64,000 nt of DNA from UBA5314 sp964635975. Lineage in GTDB: Bacteria > Bacillota > Syntrophomonadia > Syntrophomonadales > Syntrophomonadaceae. The stretch lies in assembly GCA_964635975.1 (NCBI GenBank), contig CAZWPO010000008.1, forward strand, positions 1 through 64,000. Reading direction: 5' to 3'. Position numbers and translations under genes: made by a program. Of the stretch, positions 51,629 through 59,623 are shown piece by piece. The notes under the pieces were generated by a model. It was not told the DNA's origin, did no database searches, and saw only the letters and a program-made list of their open reading frames with translations. The first letter of the stretch is position 1. Each line of letters starts with the position of its first letter.

Positions 51629-51725
51629 TATGCTGACTATAGTTGTTCACTTTTGGCTCCGGCAGCAATCAGGTTGGCCGGAATGACTTTATGGCCAGAA
51701 TTTCTTACCCGGCGGGAGGGAGTAT

Positions 51726-53642
51726 ATGAGTAAAATCAAGATAACCGATACCAGCTTACGCGATGGCCACCAGAGCTTATGGGCTACCCGGATGGGTACT
51801 GAAGACATGCTGCCCGTCCTGGAAGATCTGGATGAGATAGGATACTATTCGCTCGAGATGTGGGGTGGAGCTACTTTCGATGTCTGCATCCGTTATTTAC
51901 AGGAAGATCCATGGGAGAGATTGCGGATCATTCGCAAATACATAAAGAAAACCAAACTGCAGATGCTGCTGCGCGGCCAGTCTCTGGTGGGCTACACCCA
52001 TTATCCGGATGATATTGTTGAAAGGTTTGTAGATAAGGCAGCCGAAAACGGTATAGATATTTTCCGCATCTTTGATGCCTTAAACGACATCCGCAATCTA
52101 GAGATGGCCATGAAAGCGGCCAAGAAAACTGGAAAACACATACAGGCCTGCGTCGTTTATACCATCAGTCCTGTGCATACCACCCAGCATTTCCTGGATA
52201 CTGCGCTGCACCTCAGGGATATGGGAGCTGATTCGATATGCATAAAGGATATGGCCGGGCTGCTGGCACCTTATGCATCATACGAATTGGTCAGCATACT
52301 GAAGGAAAAGGTCGGTTTGCCTATTCAACTGCATACCCACTATATAGGTGGATTGGCCATAGCATCATTGATCAAGGCTGCCGAGGCCGGTGTCGATATT
52401 ATCGACACTGCTAGCGTCCCCATGGCCTTTGGTCTCTCGCAGCCTCCGGTAGAGACCATAGTAAGGGCTCTGCAGGATTCAAACTGGGATACCGGTCTGG
52501 ACCTGCACAAATTATTTCACATAGCTAATCATTTCGAGCAGCTCAGGAAGCACAAGGGATTCGAACGGGGTGTTACCCGCATCACCGATATGCAGGTTTT
52601 TGAGCACCAGGTGCCCGGGGGGATGATGAGCAACCTGTATTCCCAGCTTGAGGAGCAGAAAGCCATAGACCGGATCGACGAAGTCTTGAAAGAGATCCCC
52701 AGGGTTAGAGCTGACCTGGGTTATCCGCCGCTGGTTACCCCGACCAGCCAGTTGGTGGGAGTCCAGGCGGTAGTCAATGTTCTTTTGGGAGAGCGCTACA
52801 AAATGTGTTCCAGCGAGGTCAAAAAGTATGCGCGGGGTTTCTACGGCAAACCGCCGGGGCCGTTTAATGAAGAGATCAGGCACAAGATCGTAGGTGATGA
52901 AGAAGTTATTACGGTGCGGCCGGCTGACCTTTTGGAACCATTCTGGGAGAGAGCCAAACAAGAATCTCAGAAATGGGCTGGGAGTGATGAGGATATCTTA
53001 ACATATGCGCTGTTTCCCCAGCCTGCTTTGAAATTCTTCGAATACCGGCAGGAAAGGGCCGGGGAGGAGAGCCTACAGTCGCTGGATCCGAATCAAGTCA
53101 TTGAGGAGGCCAGGAGCAAGGAAAGAACGGAGCCAAGCCCCCGCTTAGCTCCTAGAGTAGTAAAGAAGAGACCAGTGTTAGAGGGAGATGAGGAAATGAA
53201 TATTGATGAGATAAGAGAACTGATCCTTTTGATTGACAAGAGCAGTATCTCCGAACTGGAGGTGGAAAAAGAAGGCTATCGAGTGAGCCTTAAAAAGACC
53301 AGTGCCAGCCGCGAGGCTATAGCTTCGCTCAATCATCCGCTCGCTGCCAGCCCGGTTTACGAAGAGAGCGTCGCGATTGAAGAAGCGCGTGATGATCTTA
53401 TCGAAGTTATCGCTCCTATGGTAGGCACTTTTTACGCGGCTCCTTCACCCGATGCTGCTCCATATGTAAAAATTGGCGATAAGGTTAAAATCGGCCAGAC
53501 CCTGTGCATCGTGGAAGCGATGAAACTGATGAATGAGATAAAATCTGAGGTATCCGGAGTGGTGGTGGAAATCCTGGTTGCCAATGCACAGCCAGTGGAA
53601 TACGGCCAGGTCTTGTTTGCAATAGAACAGGATGAGAGGTGA
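51726..53642 (+). CDS. Carboxyltransferase-biotin carrier fusion (pyruvate/oxaloacetate carboxylase type)
   Basis: Transfers carboxyl groups between biotin and an oxo acid, probably pyruvate. The 638-residue protein begins with the HMGL-like barrel TSLRDGHQSLWATRM (about residues 8-22), IKDMAGLLAPYAS (metal-site strand) and a PYC_OADA domain (to about 470). After a linker, residues about 565-638 form a biotinyl domain with VEAMKLMNE, the biotinylated Lys near 600. An in-frame ATG at 53196, preceded by GGAGATGAGG, could start a separate 148-residue carrier that reads like AccB (MNIDEIRELILLI). GGAGGG precedes the main start. accC follows. Confidence 0.9.
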   Translation: MSKIKITDTSLRDGHQSLWATRMGTEDMLPVLEDLDEIGYYSLEMWGGATFDVCIRYLQEDPWERLRIIRKYIKKTKLQMLLRGQSLVGYTHYPDDIVERFVDKAAENGIDIFRIFDALNDIRNLEMAMKAAKKTGKHIQACVVYTISPVHTTQHFLDTALHLRDMGADSICIKDMAGLLAPYASYELVSILKEKVGLPIQLHTHYIGGLAIASLIKAAEAGVDIIDTASVPMAFGLSQPPVETIVRALQDSNWDTGLDLHKLFHIANHFEQLRKHKGFERGVTRITDMQVFEHQVPGGMMSNLYSQLEEQKAIDRIDEVLKEIPRVRADLGYPPLVTPTSQLVGVQAVVNVLLGERYKMCSSEVKKYARGFYGKPPGPFNEEIRHKIVGDEEVITVRPADLLEPFWERAKQESQKWAGSDEDILTYALFPQPALKFFEYRQERAGEESLQSLDPNQVIEEARSKERTEPSPRLAPRVVKKRPVLEGDEEMNIDEIRELILLIDKSSISELEVEKEGYRVSLKKTSASREAIASLNHPLAASPVYEESVAIEEARDDLIEVIAPMVGTFYAAPSPDAAPYVKIGDKVKIGQTLCIVEAMKLMNEIKSEVSGVVVEILVANAQPVEYGQVLFAIEQDER

Positions 53643-53646
53643 TAGA

Positions 53647-54996
53647 TTGTTTTCAAAGGTCTTGATAGCCAACCGCGGCGAAATAGCACTTCGGATTATC
53701 AGAGCCTGCAGAGAATTAGGGATAAAAACGGTGGCGGTTTATTCGTTAGCCGACCGGGACAGCCTGCATGTCAAGCAGGCTGATGAAGCGGTTTGCATAG
53801 GCGCGGCTCCGGCCCGGGAAAGCTATTTAAACATATCCAATGTAATCCAGGCTGCTATTAGCAGAGGTGCCGACGCCATTCATCCTGGATACGGTTTTTT
53901 AGCGGAGAACGCTTATTTTGCAAGTTTGTGCGAGACCCATCATATAAAATTTATAGGTCCCAGTGCCGAAGTCATCGAGCTCATGGGTGACAAGGTGAGA
54001 GCCAGGGAACTGGTTACCCGGGCAGGTGTTCCCCTGGTGCCGGGCAGCCCAGGTGCAATAAAGGATTACCATGAAGCACTGCAGATAGCCAGCCAGATTG
54101 GCTACCCGGTTATAATCAAGGCATCGGCGGGCGGTGGTGGACGGGGCATGAGGCTGGCTCACAGTGATGCCTCTTTGGAGGAAGCTTTAAATATGGCCCG
54201 CATGGAAGCTGGCGCTGCTTTCGGCAATAATGAGATCTATGTGGAGAAGTACATAGAAGAGCCGCGGCACATTGAGATACAGGTTCTGGGGGATGAATAC
54301 GGCAACATAGTCCATCTGGGTGAACGTGATTGTTCCCTGCAGCGCCGTCATCAGAAACTTCTAGAGGAATCACCTTCTCCTTTTGTTGATGAGAACCTGC
54401 GTCAGGAGATGGGACGGGTAGCCGTGGAAGCGGCCCGGTCGGCCGGATACTACAGCGCCGGAACAGTTGAATTCCTGGTGGACAAACACCGCAATTATTA
54501 CTTTATCGAGATGAACACCCGTATTCAGGTGGAGCATCCAGTAACTGAGATGGTTACCGGCATCGACATCGTCAAGGAACAGATATTGATTGCAACCGGC
54601 CAAGAGCTGAGATATAGCCAGGAGGATATAAAAATTAACGGCTGTGCCATGGAATGTCGCATCAACGCAGAAGATCCCGATAATGATTTCCGCCCTCAGC
54701 CAGGCCTGGTGGGGAATTACCTGGTGCCGGGAGGGCCTGGTGTGCGGGTCGATTCGGGAGTATATACAAATTATAATATTCCGCCTTACTATGACTCCAT
54801 GGTGGCCAAGCTTATTGTCTGGGGTCGCGACCGCAGTGAAGTTATAAGCCGTATGAAGCGCGCACTGGGGGAGTTCCAGGTTGGCAATATAGCCACGACC
54901 GTTCCATTCCACCTGCGAGTTCTGGATAATGCGTTTTTTGTTAAAGGAGAGGTGTACACCAACTTTATCCAGCGACGTATGCAGGATTTGTCCTAA
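53647..54996 (+). CDS. accC: Biotin carboxylase
   Basis: ATP-dependent carboxylation of the biotin carrier. The TTG at 53647 is used because GAGAGGTG lies upstream; an ATG at 53632 overlaps the previous gene. The 449-residue ATP-grasp protein shows KVLIANRGEIALRIIRACRELG (split by strands) at the start, IIKASAGGGGRGM (the glycine loop, about residues 157-169), the HxxxRDCSxQRR type element HLGERDCSLQRRHQKLLEE and MNTRIQVEHPVTEM near 280-295. With the fusion upstream it completes a two-gene carboxylase. It could serve acetyl-CoA carboxylase as well. Confidence 0.93.
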   Translation: MFSKVLIANRGEIALRIIRACRELGIKTVAVYSLADRDSLHVKQADEAVCIGAAPARESYLNISNVIQAAISRGADAIHPGYGFLAENAYFASLCETHHIKFIGPSAEVIELMGDKVRARELVTRAGVPLVPGSPGAIKDYHEALQIASQIGYPVIIKASAGGGGRGMRLAHSDASLEEALNMARMEAGAAFGNNEIYVEKYIEEPRHIEIQVLGDEYGNIVHLGERDCSLQRRHQKLLEESPSPFVDENLRQEMGRVAVEAARSAGYYSAGTVEFLVDKHRNYYFIEMNTRIQVEHPVTEMVTGIDIVKEQILIATGQELRYSQEDIKINGCAMECRINAEDPDNDFRPQPGLVGNYLVPGGPGVRVDSGVYTNYNIPPYYDSMVAKLIVWGRDRSEVISRMKRALGEFQVGNIATTVPFHLRVLDNAFFVKGEVYTNFIQRRMQDLS

Positions 54997-55022
54997 TCTT
55001 TAGAATAGCTGCATTATGAGAT

Positions 55023-55052
55023 TTGATAAACCTGGTATATGTTTGGTACAAT
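55023..55052 (+). promoter_or_regulatory. Sigma-A type promoter ahead of the Asp23 gene
   Basis: TTGATA (55023-55028) and TACAAT (55047-55052) are 18 bases apart and lie 42 bases before the ATG at 55094. Confidence 0.55.
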
Positions 55053-55093
55053 ACGAGGTAGGCACCAGAATATTATATGGAGGTGGACTGATC

Positions 55094-55483
55094 ATGGAAA
55101 TGCAGAAACAAGAGCTGAGCACTGAACTGGGTGTAGTTCGAATTGCCGATGAGGTCGTTTCCACGGTTGCTGGGCTTGCTGCGGTTGAAGTAGAGGGTGT
55201 AGCTTCTATGAGCGGCAGCTGGGGTACAGAACTGGTAGAAAAATTAGGCCGCAAGAACTTTGGCAAAGGAATAAAAGTTGAAGTAGCTGATCAGCAGACC
55301 CGAATTGATATTTTTGTGGTAATTGAATATGGTTATCAGATTCCTAAAGTTGCCGAAGCGGTCCAAAGGGATGTAAAAGTTGCAGTTGAAAATATGACCG
55401 GACTTACGGTATCGGCGGTAAATATTCATGTTGTAGGAGTATCTATCAAGAAGGAGGAAGCCGCTGAGATCGAATTAGAGTAA
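55094..55483 (+). CDS. Asp23/Gls24 family envelope stress protein
   Basis: The ATG at 55094 follows GGAGGTGG; the longer frame from 55016 includes the promoter and is rejected. The 129-residue cytosolic protein has the phrases ELGVVRIADEVVSTVAGLAAVEVEG (about 10-34, split) and VNIHVVGV, typical of Asp23 (DUF322). In Staphylococcus Asp23 is anchored to the membrane by AmaP, whose homologue is encoded 265 bases downstream. A perfect 15-base inverted repeat terminator follows the stop. Confidence 0.88.
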   Translation: MEMQKQELSTELGVVRIADEVVSTVAGLAAVEVEGVASMSGSWGTELVEKLGRKNFGKGIKVEVADQQTRIDIFVVIEYGYQIPKVAEAVQRDVKVAVENMTGLTVSAVNIHVVGVSIKKEEAAEIELE

Positions 55484-55542
55484 GCTTGCCGTATCATTGA
55501 TACTGCAGAGCGAGCGATGGAAGTGAAGACCCGGGATTAGAC

Positions 55543-55575
55543 AAAACCCGCTCAAAATTGTTTTGAGCGGGTTTT
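55543..55575 (+). terminator. Strong bidirectional-type hairpin after the Asp23 gene
   Basis: AAAACCCGCTCAAAA (55543-55557) and TTTTGAGCGGGTTTT (55561-55575) are perfect arms around TTG. The A- and T-rich outer ends allow termination on either strand. The core CCCGCTCAA and preceding GCAGAGCGAGC (55505-55515) resemble modules of the dispersed element, so it may be a shortened relative. Confidence 0.7.
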
Positions 55576-55692
55576 GAGAAATGATTGAGGTGGAGTCACC
55601 CATCACCGGCTTATACGCAAAAGCTCTCTTGCTGGTACAAAGGTGATTATTCCTTTATTATTACACGATTGCTTTGCTTTTATTGGCGTTCT

Positions 55693-55719
55693 GCAACCCC
55701 CTGTTTTACAGGGGGTTGC
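55693..55719 (+). other. Very strong hairpin in the AmaP leader
   Basis: GCAACCCCCTGT (55693-55704) and ACAGGGGGTTGC (55708-55719) are perfect 12-base arms with a TTT loop, 30 bases before the AmaP start. No T-run follows, so it is not a classic terminator. It could be an RNA stability or processing element or a protein site. Confidence 0.5.
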
Positions 55720-55748
55720 TCTATTATCTACTTAAAGAGGTGATAAAC

Positions 55749-56288
55749 ATGTCTGGTTGGTGGCGCCTGGTAATAATTCTGTATAATCTAATCCTACTGG
55801 TACTGGCGGGTGCAGCCGTGGTGGCTGCGATGGGCCGGCCCGAACCTCTCGAATACATAAATCTGGCCCTATCAACTCCGGAGAATCGTATCATATTCGG
55901 GACGCTGGCGGTAGTATTGATGGTAATTGCCATTACCGCTCTGGTATCAGCATTAAAAATCGAAGAACCCGGGAAGGCAATAAACGTTGACAGTACATTA
56001 GCGGGTGATGTCTCCATAACCGTTCCGGCTGTTAATGTTATTATCATGAAGGCCGTAAAAAAGGTCCAGGGTGTACGCGACATAAGGCCTACCGTTATGG
56101 ATGGAGTGGATGGCCTGGTGGTTAAGCTGCACATGATGATCAACCCCGATCATCCTGTTCCAGAGATGTCCAAGCAGGTGCAGGAAGTGGTCAGGCAGTA
56201 CCTGGAGGAAACCGGAGGCCTCAAAGTTTCCCGGGTTGAAATCCTGGTTGATGACTTCAATGTTGCCAATAGGAACGCCCGGGATTAA
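55749..56288 (+). CDS. amaP: Alkaline shock response membrane anchor protein AmaP
   Basis: The ATG at 55749 follows AAAGAGGTG. The 179-residue protein has two N-terminal membrane segments (about 5-28 and 48-70) and an Asp23-like C-terminal domain (about 85-170; VPAVNVIIMKAVKKVQGVR). In Staphylococcus AmaP anchors Asp23 to the membrane. DUF2273 and nusB follow closely. This small set (Asp23, AmaP, DUF2273) is common in Firmicutes. Confidence 0.85.
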   Translation: MSGWWRLVIILYNLILLVLAGAAVVAAMGRPEPLEYINLALSTPENRIIFGTLAVVLMVIAITALVSALKIEEPGKAINVDSTLAGDVSITVPAVNVIIMKAVKKVQGVRDIRPTVMDGVDGLVVKLHMMINPDHPVPEMSKQVQEVVRQYLEETGGLKVSRVEILVDDFNVANRNARD

Positions 56289-56300
56289 GGGGGTTTGAAT

Positions 56301-56522
56301 ATGGAGGATAAATTTCTTGAAATAATTACGCAGAACCAGGGAAAGATTATTGGAGTTGTTGTGGGGCTATTCCTGGCAATTCTAATTATCGGGTTTGGCT
56401 TTTGGAAAACGCTTTTAATAATCTTATGCATATTGGCAGGCTATTTTATCGGTAAACGCATCGACGATCATAAAAGCTTTTCGAGCCTTATCAATAAATT
56501 CCTGGGAGAAAAACAGCACTGA
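56301..56522 (+). CDS. DUF2273 small membrane protein
   Basis: The 73-residue protein has a hydrophobic hairpin (about residues 15-52) rich in Ile, Leu and Gly, followed by a short charged tail, like DUF2273 proteins encoded with AmaP and Asp23. The ATG at 56301 is preferred to the TTG at 56295. It is 12 bases after AmaP and 15 bases before nusB, so all three are likely co-transcribed. The function is unknown. Confidence 0.75.
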   Translation: MEDKFLEIITQNQGKIIGVVVGLFLAILIIGFGFWKTLLIILCILAGYFIGKRIDDHKSFSSLINKFLGEKQH

Positions 56523-56537
56523 TGAAAGGGGATATCC

Positions 56538-56939
56538 TTGAGTAGAAGAAAGGCGCGCGAGCTTGCTTTCAAAGTTCTTTTTCAGGTTGATCAGGTAGGG
56601 GCCGATCCCCAAAAAGCCTTCCGGTATCTGCTGGCTGATTCCAGCCTGGCTGATAGAGACCGTGAATTTTCCTGGGGACTGATAAGCGGATGTATTGATG
56701 ATCTTCCCCAGATCGATTCGGGTTTGGCACGTTATTCGAGGGATTGGTCGCTTGACAGGATGTCTTCCGTAGATAGGAATATTATGAGAGTGGCGGCGTA
56801 TGAAATAAAGAATATCGACAAGACACAGGCAGTTGTGGCTATTGATGAAGCCATTGAGATTGCAAAGAAGTATGGAGATGAAGGATCAGCCAGCTTTGTT
56901 AATGCAATTCTAGATAAGATCCTGGGTGAAAAGACATGA
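56538..56939 (+). CDS. nusB: Transcription antitermination factor NusB
   Basis: RNA-binding helical protein acting with NusE in rRNA antitermination. The TTG start follows GAAAGGGGATA. The 133-residue product shows RKARELAFKVLFQVDQ (about residues 4-19), DRMSSVDRNIMRVAAYEI and VVAIDEAIEIAKKYGDEGSASFVNAILDKI, all typical. The stop overlaps the next start in ATGA. Confidence 0.95.
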   Translation: MSRRKARELAFKVLFQVDQVGADPQKAFRYLLADSSLADRDREFSWGLISGCIDDLPQIDSGLARYSRDWSLDRMSSVDRNIMRVAAYEIKNIDKTQAVVAIDEAIEIAKKYGDEGSASFVNAILDKILGEKT

Positions 56940-57913
56940 ACTATTACCTGGGCATAGATACCAGTGCCTATACAAGCTCTCTGGCCGTAGTTGATGAATC
57001 AGGCCAGATTTTTTGTGATAACCGGATGGTTCTGGAGGTGCCGCCGGGGAAAAGGGGATTGAAACAGTCTGAAGCTCTGTTTTTACATACGAAAAACCTG
57101 CCTCAATTAATAGAAAAAACCCAACCCGATGTCTTTGAGGATCTGCGGGGCATTGCCGTAAGCGCTTTTCCCCGTCCAGTCCAGGGCAGCTACATGCCAG
57201 TCTTCCTGTGTGGGGACGCTCATGCCCGGGCCCTGGCGGCGGCTATGAGGCTGCCATTATACCGGGTCAGTCACCAGGAAGGGCATATTATGGCTGGAAT
57301 GGCTGACAATCAGGAATTACTGGGAAGAAAAGAGCTGCTGGCAGTGCACTTTTCCGGGGGTACATCAGAGATCCTCCATGTTAGACGAGGGGAAAAAAAC
57401 TATTTTGACATAGACTGCACTATGGCCGGCCGGGATCTTCACGCCGGTCAACTGGTAGATCGGGTGGGTGTTGCTCTGGGTCTGAAATTTCCTGCTGGAA
57501 AGGCACTGGAAAAACTTGCTGATGGTCTGACCGTTGATCATGAAATTCCTGTATTGCCGGCAGCAGTGAGCAGGCGGGGTTTCTCATTTTCTGGCGTAGA
57601 AACCAGGGCACAGGCGCTGATCGCCGGGGGTGCCGCCCCGGAAGCGGTAGCTTTTGCGGTTTTTCGTGTAATAGCTAATACCCTGGAAAAGTGCCTCCTG
57701 CAGGAGTCTGAAAAAGCCGGGATCAAAGACGTACTGCTGGTAGGAGGGGTTATGGCCAACCAGCGGATAAAAGAACGCCTTAGAACTCGCCTTGAGCATC
57801 CCGCCGTGGGACTCAAACTTTATTTTGCTCAGCCCGTTCTCAGCACTGATAACGCTGTGGGCACAGCCATGTTGGCGGCTATTATTCATAAAGATGAAGT
57901 TAGTGAGGGGTAG
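56936..57913 (+). CDS. TsaD/Kae1-like (ASKHA) paralogue
   Basis: The 325-residue protein belongs to the Gcp/Kae1/TsaD superfamily. The ATPase fold GIDTSAYTSSLAVVD (about residues 5-19) and the metal motif HQEGH (His near 113 and 117) are like the HxxxH iron site of TsaD. It is slightly shorter than TsaD and diverged at the start of domain two (KRGLKQSEALFLHTKNLP). True TsaD should be elsewhere in the genome. Its place between nusB and folD is seen in several Clostridia. A t6A role is possible; the TcdA gene at 20062 acts on t6A. Confidence 0.8.
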   Translation: MNYYLGIDTSAYTSSLAVVDESGQIFCDNRMVLEVPPGKRGLKQSEALFLHTKNLPQLIEKTQPDVFEDLRGIAVSAFPRPVQGSYMPVFLCGDAHARALAAAMRLPLYRVSHQEGHIMAGMADNQELLGRKELLAVHFSGGTSEILHVRRGEKNYFDIDCTMAGRDLHAGQLVDRVGVALGLKFPAGKALEKLADGLTVDHEIPVLPAAVSRRGFSFSGVETRAQALIAGGAAPEAVAFAVFRVIANTLEKCLLQESEKAGIKDVLLVGGVMANQRIKERLRTRLEHPAVGLKLYFAQPVLSTDNAVGTAMLAAIIHKDEVSEG

Positions 57914-57918
57914 GAAAG

Positions 57919-58797
57919 ATGAAAAAGTCAAACATCCTGTATGGCAAGACGATTGCCGATCGCGTAATGAGCCAGGTGGCTAAAGAGGTCAAGGACTTGA
58001 AAACTAAAGGGATTGTGCCATTGCTTATGACTGTCGAGGTGGGTGAGGATGCGGCTTCTCGCGTTTACCTGACTTCTCAGAGACGCAGTGCGGAGAGTGC
58101 TGGCATAAGCTTCGAGTCCATGGAACTCTCGGCGGGGACCTCGCAGCAGCGGTTATCAGGATTTATAAAAAATATCGATGATGACGCTTACATTAACGGT
58201 GTCATCCTGCAGATGCCTCTACCGGCTCACCTGGATAGCAAGCTGGCCCAGTGGCGGATCCCCACCCGCAAGGACGTGGAGGGGGTTACCCCCTACAACC
58301 TGGGGAGAATGTTTCTGGGAGTTCCGGGTCTTTTACCGTGCACAGCCCAGGCCATAGTGGCCATGATCAAATCGACCGGTGTGGACCTAAAAGGCAAAGA
58401 AGTTACTATAGTGGGGCATAGCGATATTGTCGGTAAACCGACCGGGATACTGCTCCTGCATGATCAGGCCACGGTAACTTTCTGTCATGCCGCTACCGCG
58501 GAACGTGGAACCCTGGAAGAGCACGTGAAAAGAGCTGAAATACTAGTGGTAGCAGTAGGAAAACCCAATGTTATTAAGGGTGAATGGATCAAGGAAGGCG
58601 CTATAGTCATCGATGCCGGCATTAACACGGTGGAAGATAAAATTGTTGGTGATGTTGAGTTTGAAGAGGCCCGTGAGCGGGCTTCGTTTATAACCCCGGT
58701 GCCGGGGGGAGTAGGAGCGGTTACGGTTGCCTATCTCATGAAAAATACGGTCGAAGCCGTACGCTGGCAGTCCAGAAAAGAGCTGGAGGAGGCCTAG
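57919..58797 (+). CDS. folD: FolD-like methylenetetrahydrofolate dehydrogenase, catalytic-site variant
   Basis: A 292-residue relative of bifunctional FolD (methylene-THF dehydrogenase/methenyl-THF cyclohydrolase). Aligned by eye with E. coli FolD it keeps Tyr50 and Gln98 but has Gln at position 54, where the catalytic Lys belongs, and Glu at 121 instead of Asp (KDVEGVTPYNLG). The dinucleotide loop GHSDIVGKP (166-174) and the terminal TPVPGGVGAVTVA are intact. It therefore looks competent to bind the nucleotide, while the cyclohydrolase residues are altered. It begins five bases after the TsaD-like gene and is separated from the second folD by one base. Confidence 0.85.
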   Translation: MKKSNILYGKTIADRVMSQVAKEVKDLKTKGIVPLLMTVEVGEDAASRVYLTSQRRSAESAGISFESMELSAGTSQQRLSGFIKNIDDDAYINGVILQMPLPAHLDSKLAQWRIPTRKDVEGVTPYNLGRMFLGVPGLLPCTAQAIVAMIKSTGVDLKGKEVTIVGHSDIVGKPTGILLLHDQATVTFCHAATAERGTLEEHVKRAEILVVAVGKPNVIKGEWIKEGAIVIDAGINTVEDKIVGDVEFEEARERASFITPVPGGVGAVTVAYLMKNTVEAVRWQSRKELEEA

Positions 58798-58798
58798 A

Positions 58799-59623
58799 AT
58801 GACGCCGATTATGGGGGCGCAGATCGCCAATGATATCAAAAACCGGCTCCGTGAGGAAAATGCGAGAGAAGGCCTGAAACCTTCCCTGGCGGTTATTCTG
58901 GTGGGAGATCAACCTGACAGTTCCCTGTATGTCACTCTGAAAGAAAAAGCTGTGGATCATATCGGGGGGCACTTCAGGCTGGAAAGGCTGAGCGGGCAGT
59001 GCGACCGAATCGACATTCTTGGGCTTATTAATAGTATGAACGAAGATCCTGAAGTGGATGGAATAATACTTCAGCTTCCCCTCCCTGGCGAGCTGGGCAA
59101 ATTCCAGGATGAATTCCTGGAGGCAATATCCCCCGGCAAAGACGTGGATGGCTTCAATCCACATAACCGGGGACTATTATTAGGAGGCCAGGCCGGTTTT
59201 GTGAGCTGTGCCGCCCTGGCCTGTATGGAAGTTATACAGGGAGTTATACCGGTCTTAAAAGGTATTAAGGTAAATCTGGTGGGTGATTCTTTTGATCTGA
59301 TAATGCCATTGGCTTTGCTGCTGCTGCGAGAGCAGTGCCGGATTGGTTTGTTTCCGGAATTTACTGGCGAAATCCTGAATAATTGCGATATCCTGGTCAT
59401 TGAGAACGGAGGACCGGCTGTTGTCAGAGAGATCCCGGATGGCGGCCCCGGACTGCTTATCGATGCCGGATTCTATATGCTTGACGGCAGGATAACCGGC
59501 AACGCCAGTCAAAAGGATCTGGCGGGATTTACCGGGCAGTTGCTGCCGGTTCCCGGTGGACTAGGCCCTATACTGATCGCCAAGCTAATGGAAAATCTGA
59601 ACCTGGCCGCGAGGAGGGCATAG
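58799..59623 (+). CDS. Second FolD-like protein, without a normal nucleotide loop
   Basis: A 274-residue tandem paralogue. It keeps Tyr44, Lys48 (in LYVTLK), Gln92 (LQLPLP) and Asp117 (KDVDGFNP), the residues that match E. coli Tyr50, Lys54, Gln98 and Asp121, and the end motif LPVPGGLGPILIA. The nucleotide loop is replaced by GDSFDLIMP (162-170) and the LPCT element by VSCA, so NAD(P) binding as in FolD is unlikely. The protein is about 18 residues shorter. It reads like a cyclohydrolase-only partner of the upstream copy. Its stop abuts the xseA start. Confidence 0.82.
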   Translation: MTPIMGAQIANDIKNRLREENAREGLKPSLAVILVGDQPDSSLYVTLKEKAVDHIGGHFRLERLSGQCDRIDILGLINSMNEDPEVDGIILQLPLPGELGKFQDEFLEAISPGKDVDGFNPHNRGLLLGGQAGFVSCAALACMEVIQGVIPVLKGIKVNLVGDSFDLIMPLALLLLREQCRIGLFPEFTGEILNNCDILVIENGGPAVVREIPDGGPGLLIDAGFYMLDGRITGNASQKDLAGFTGQLLPVPGGLGPILIAKLMENLNLAARRA

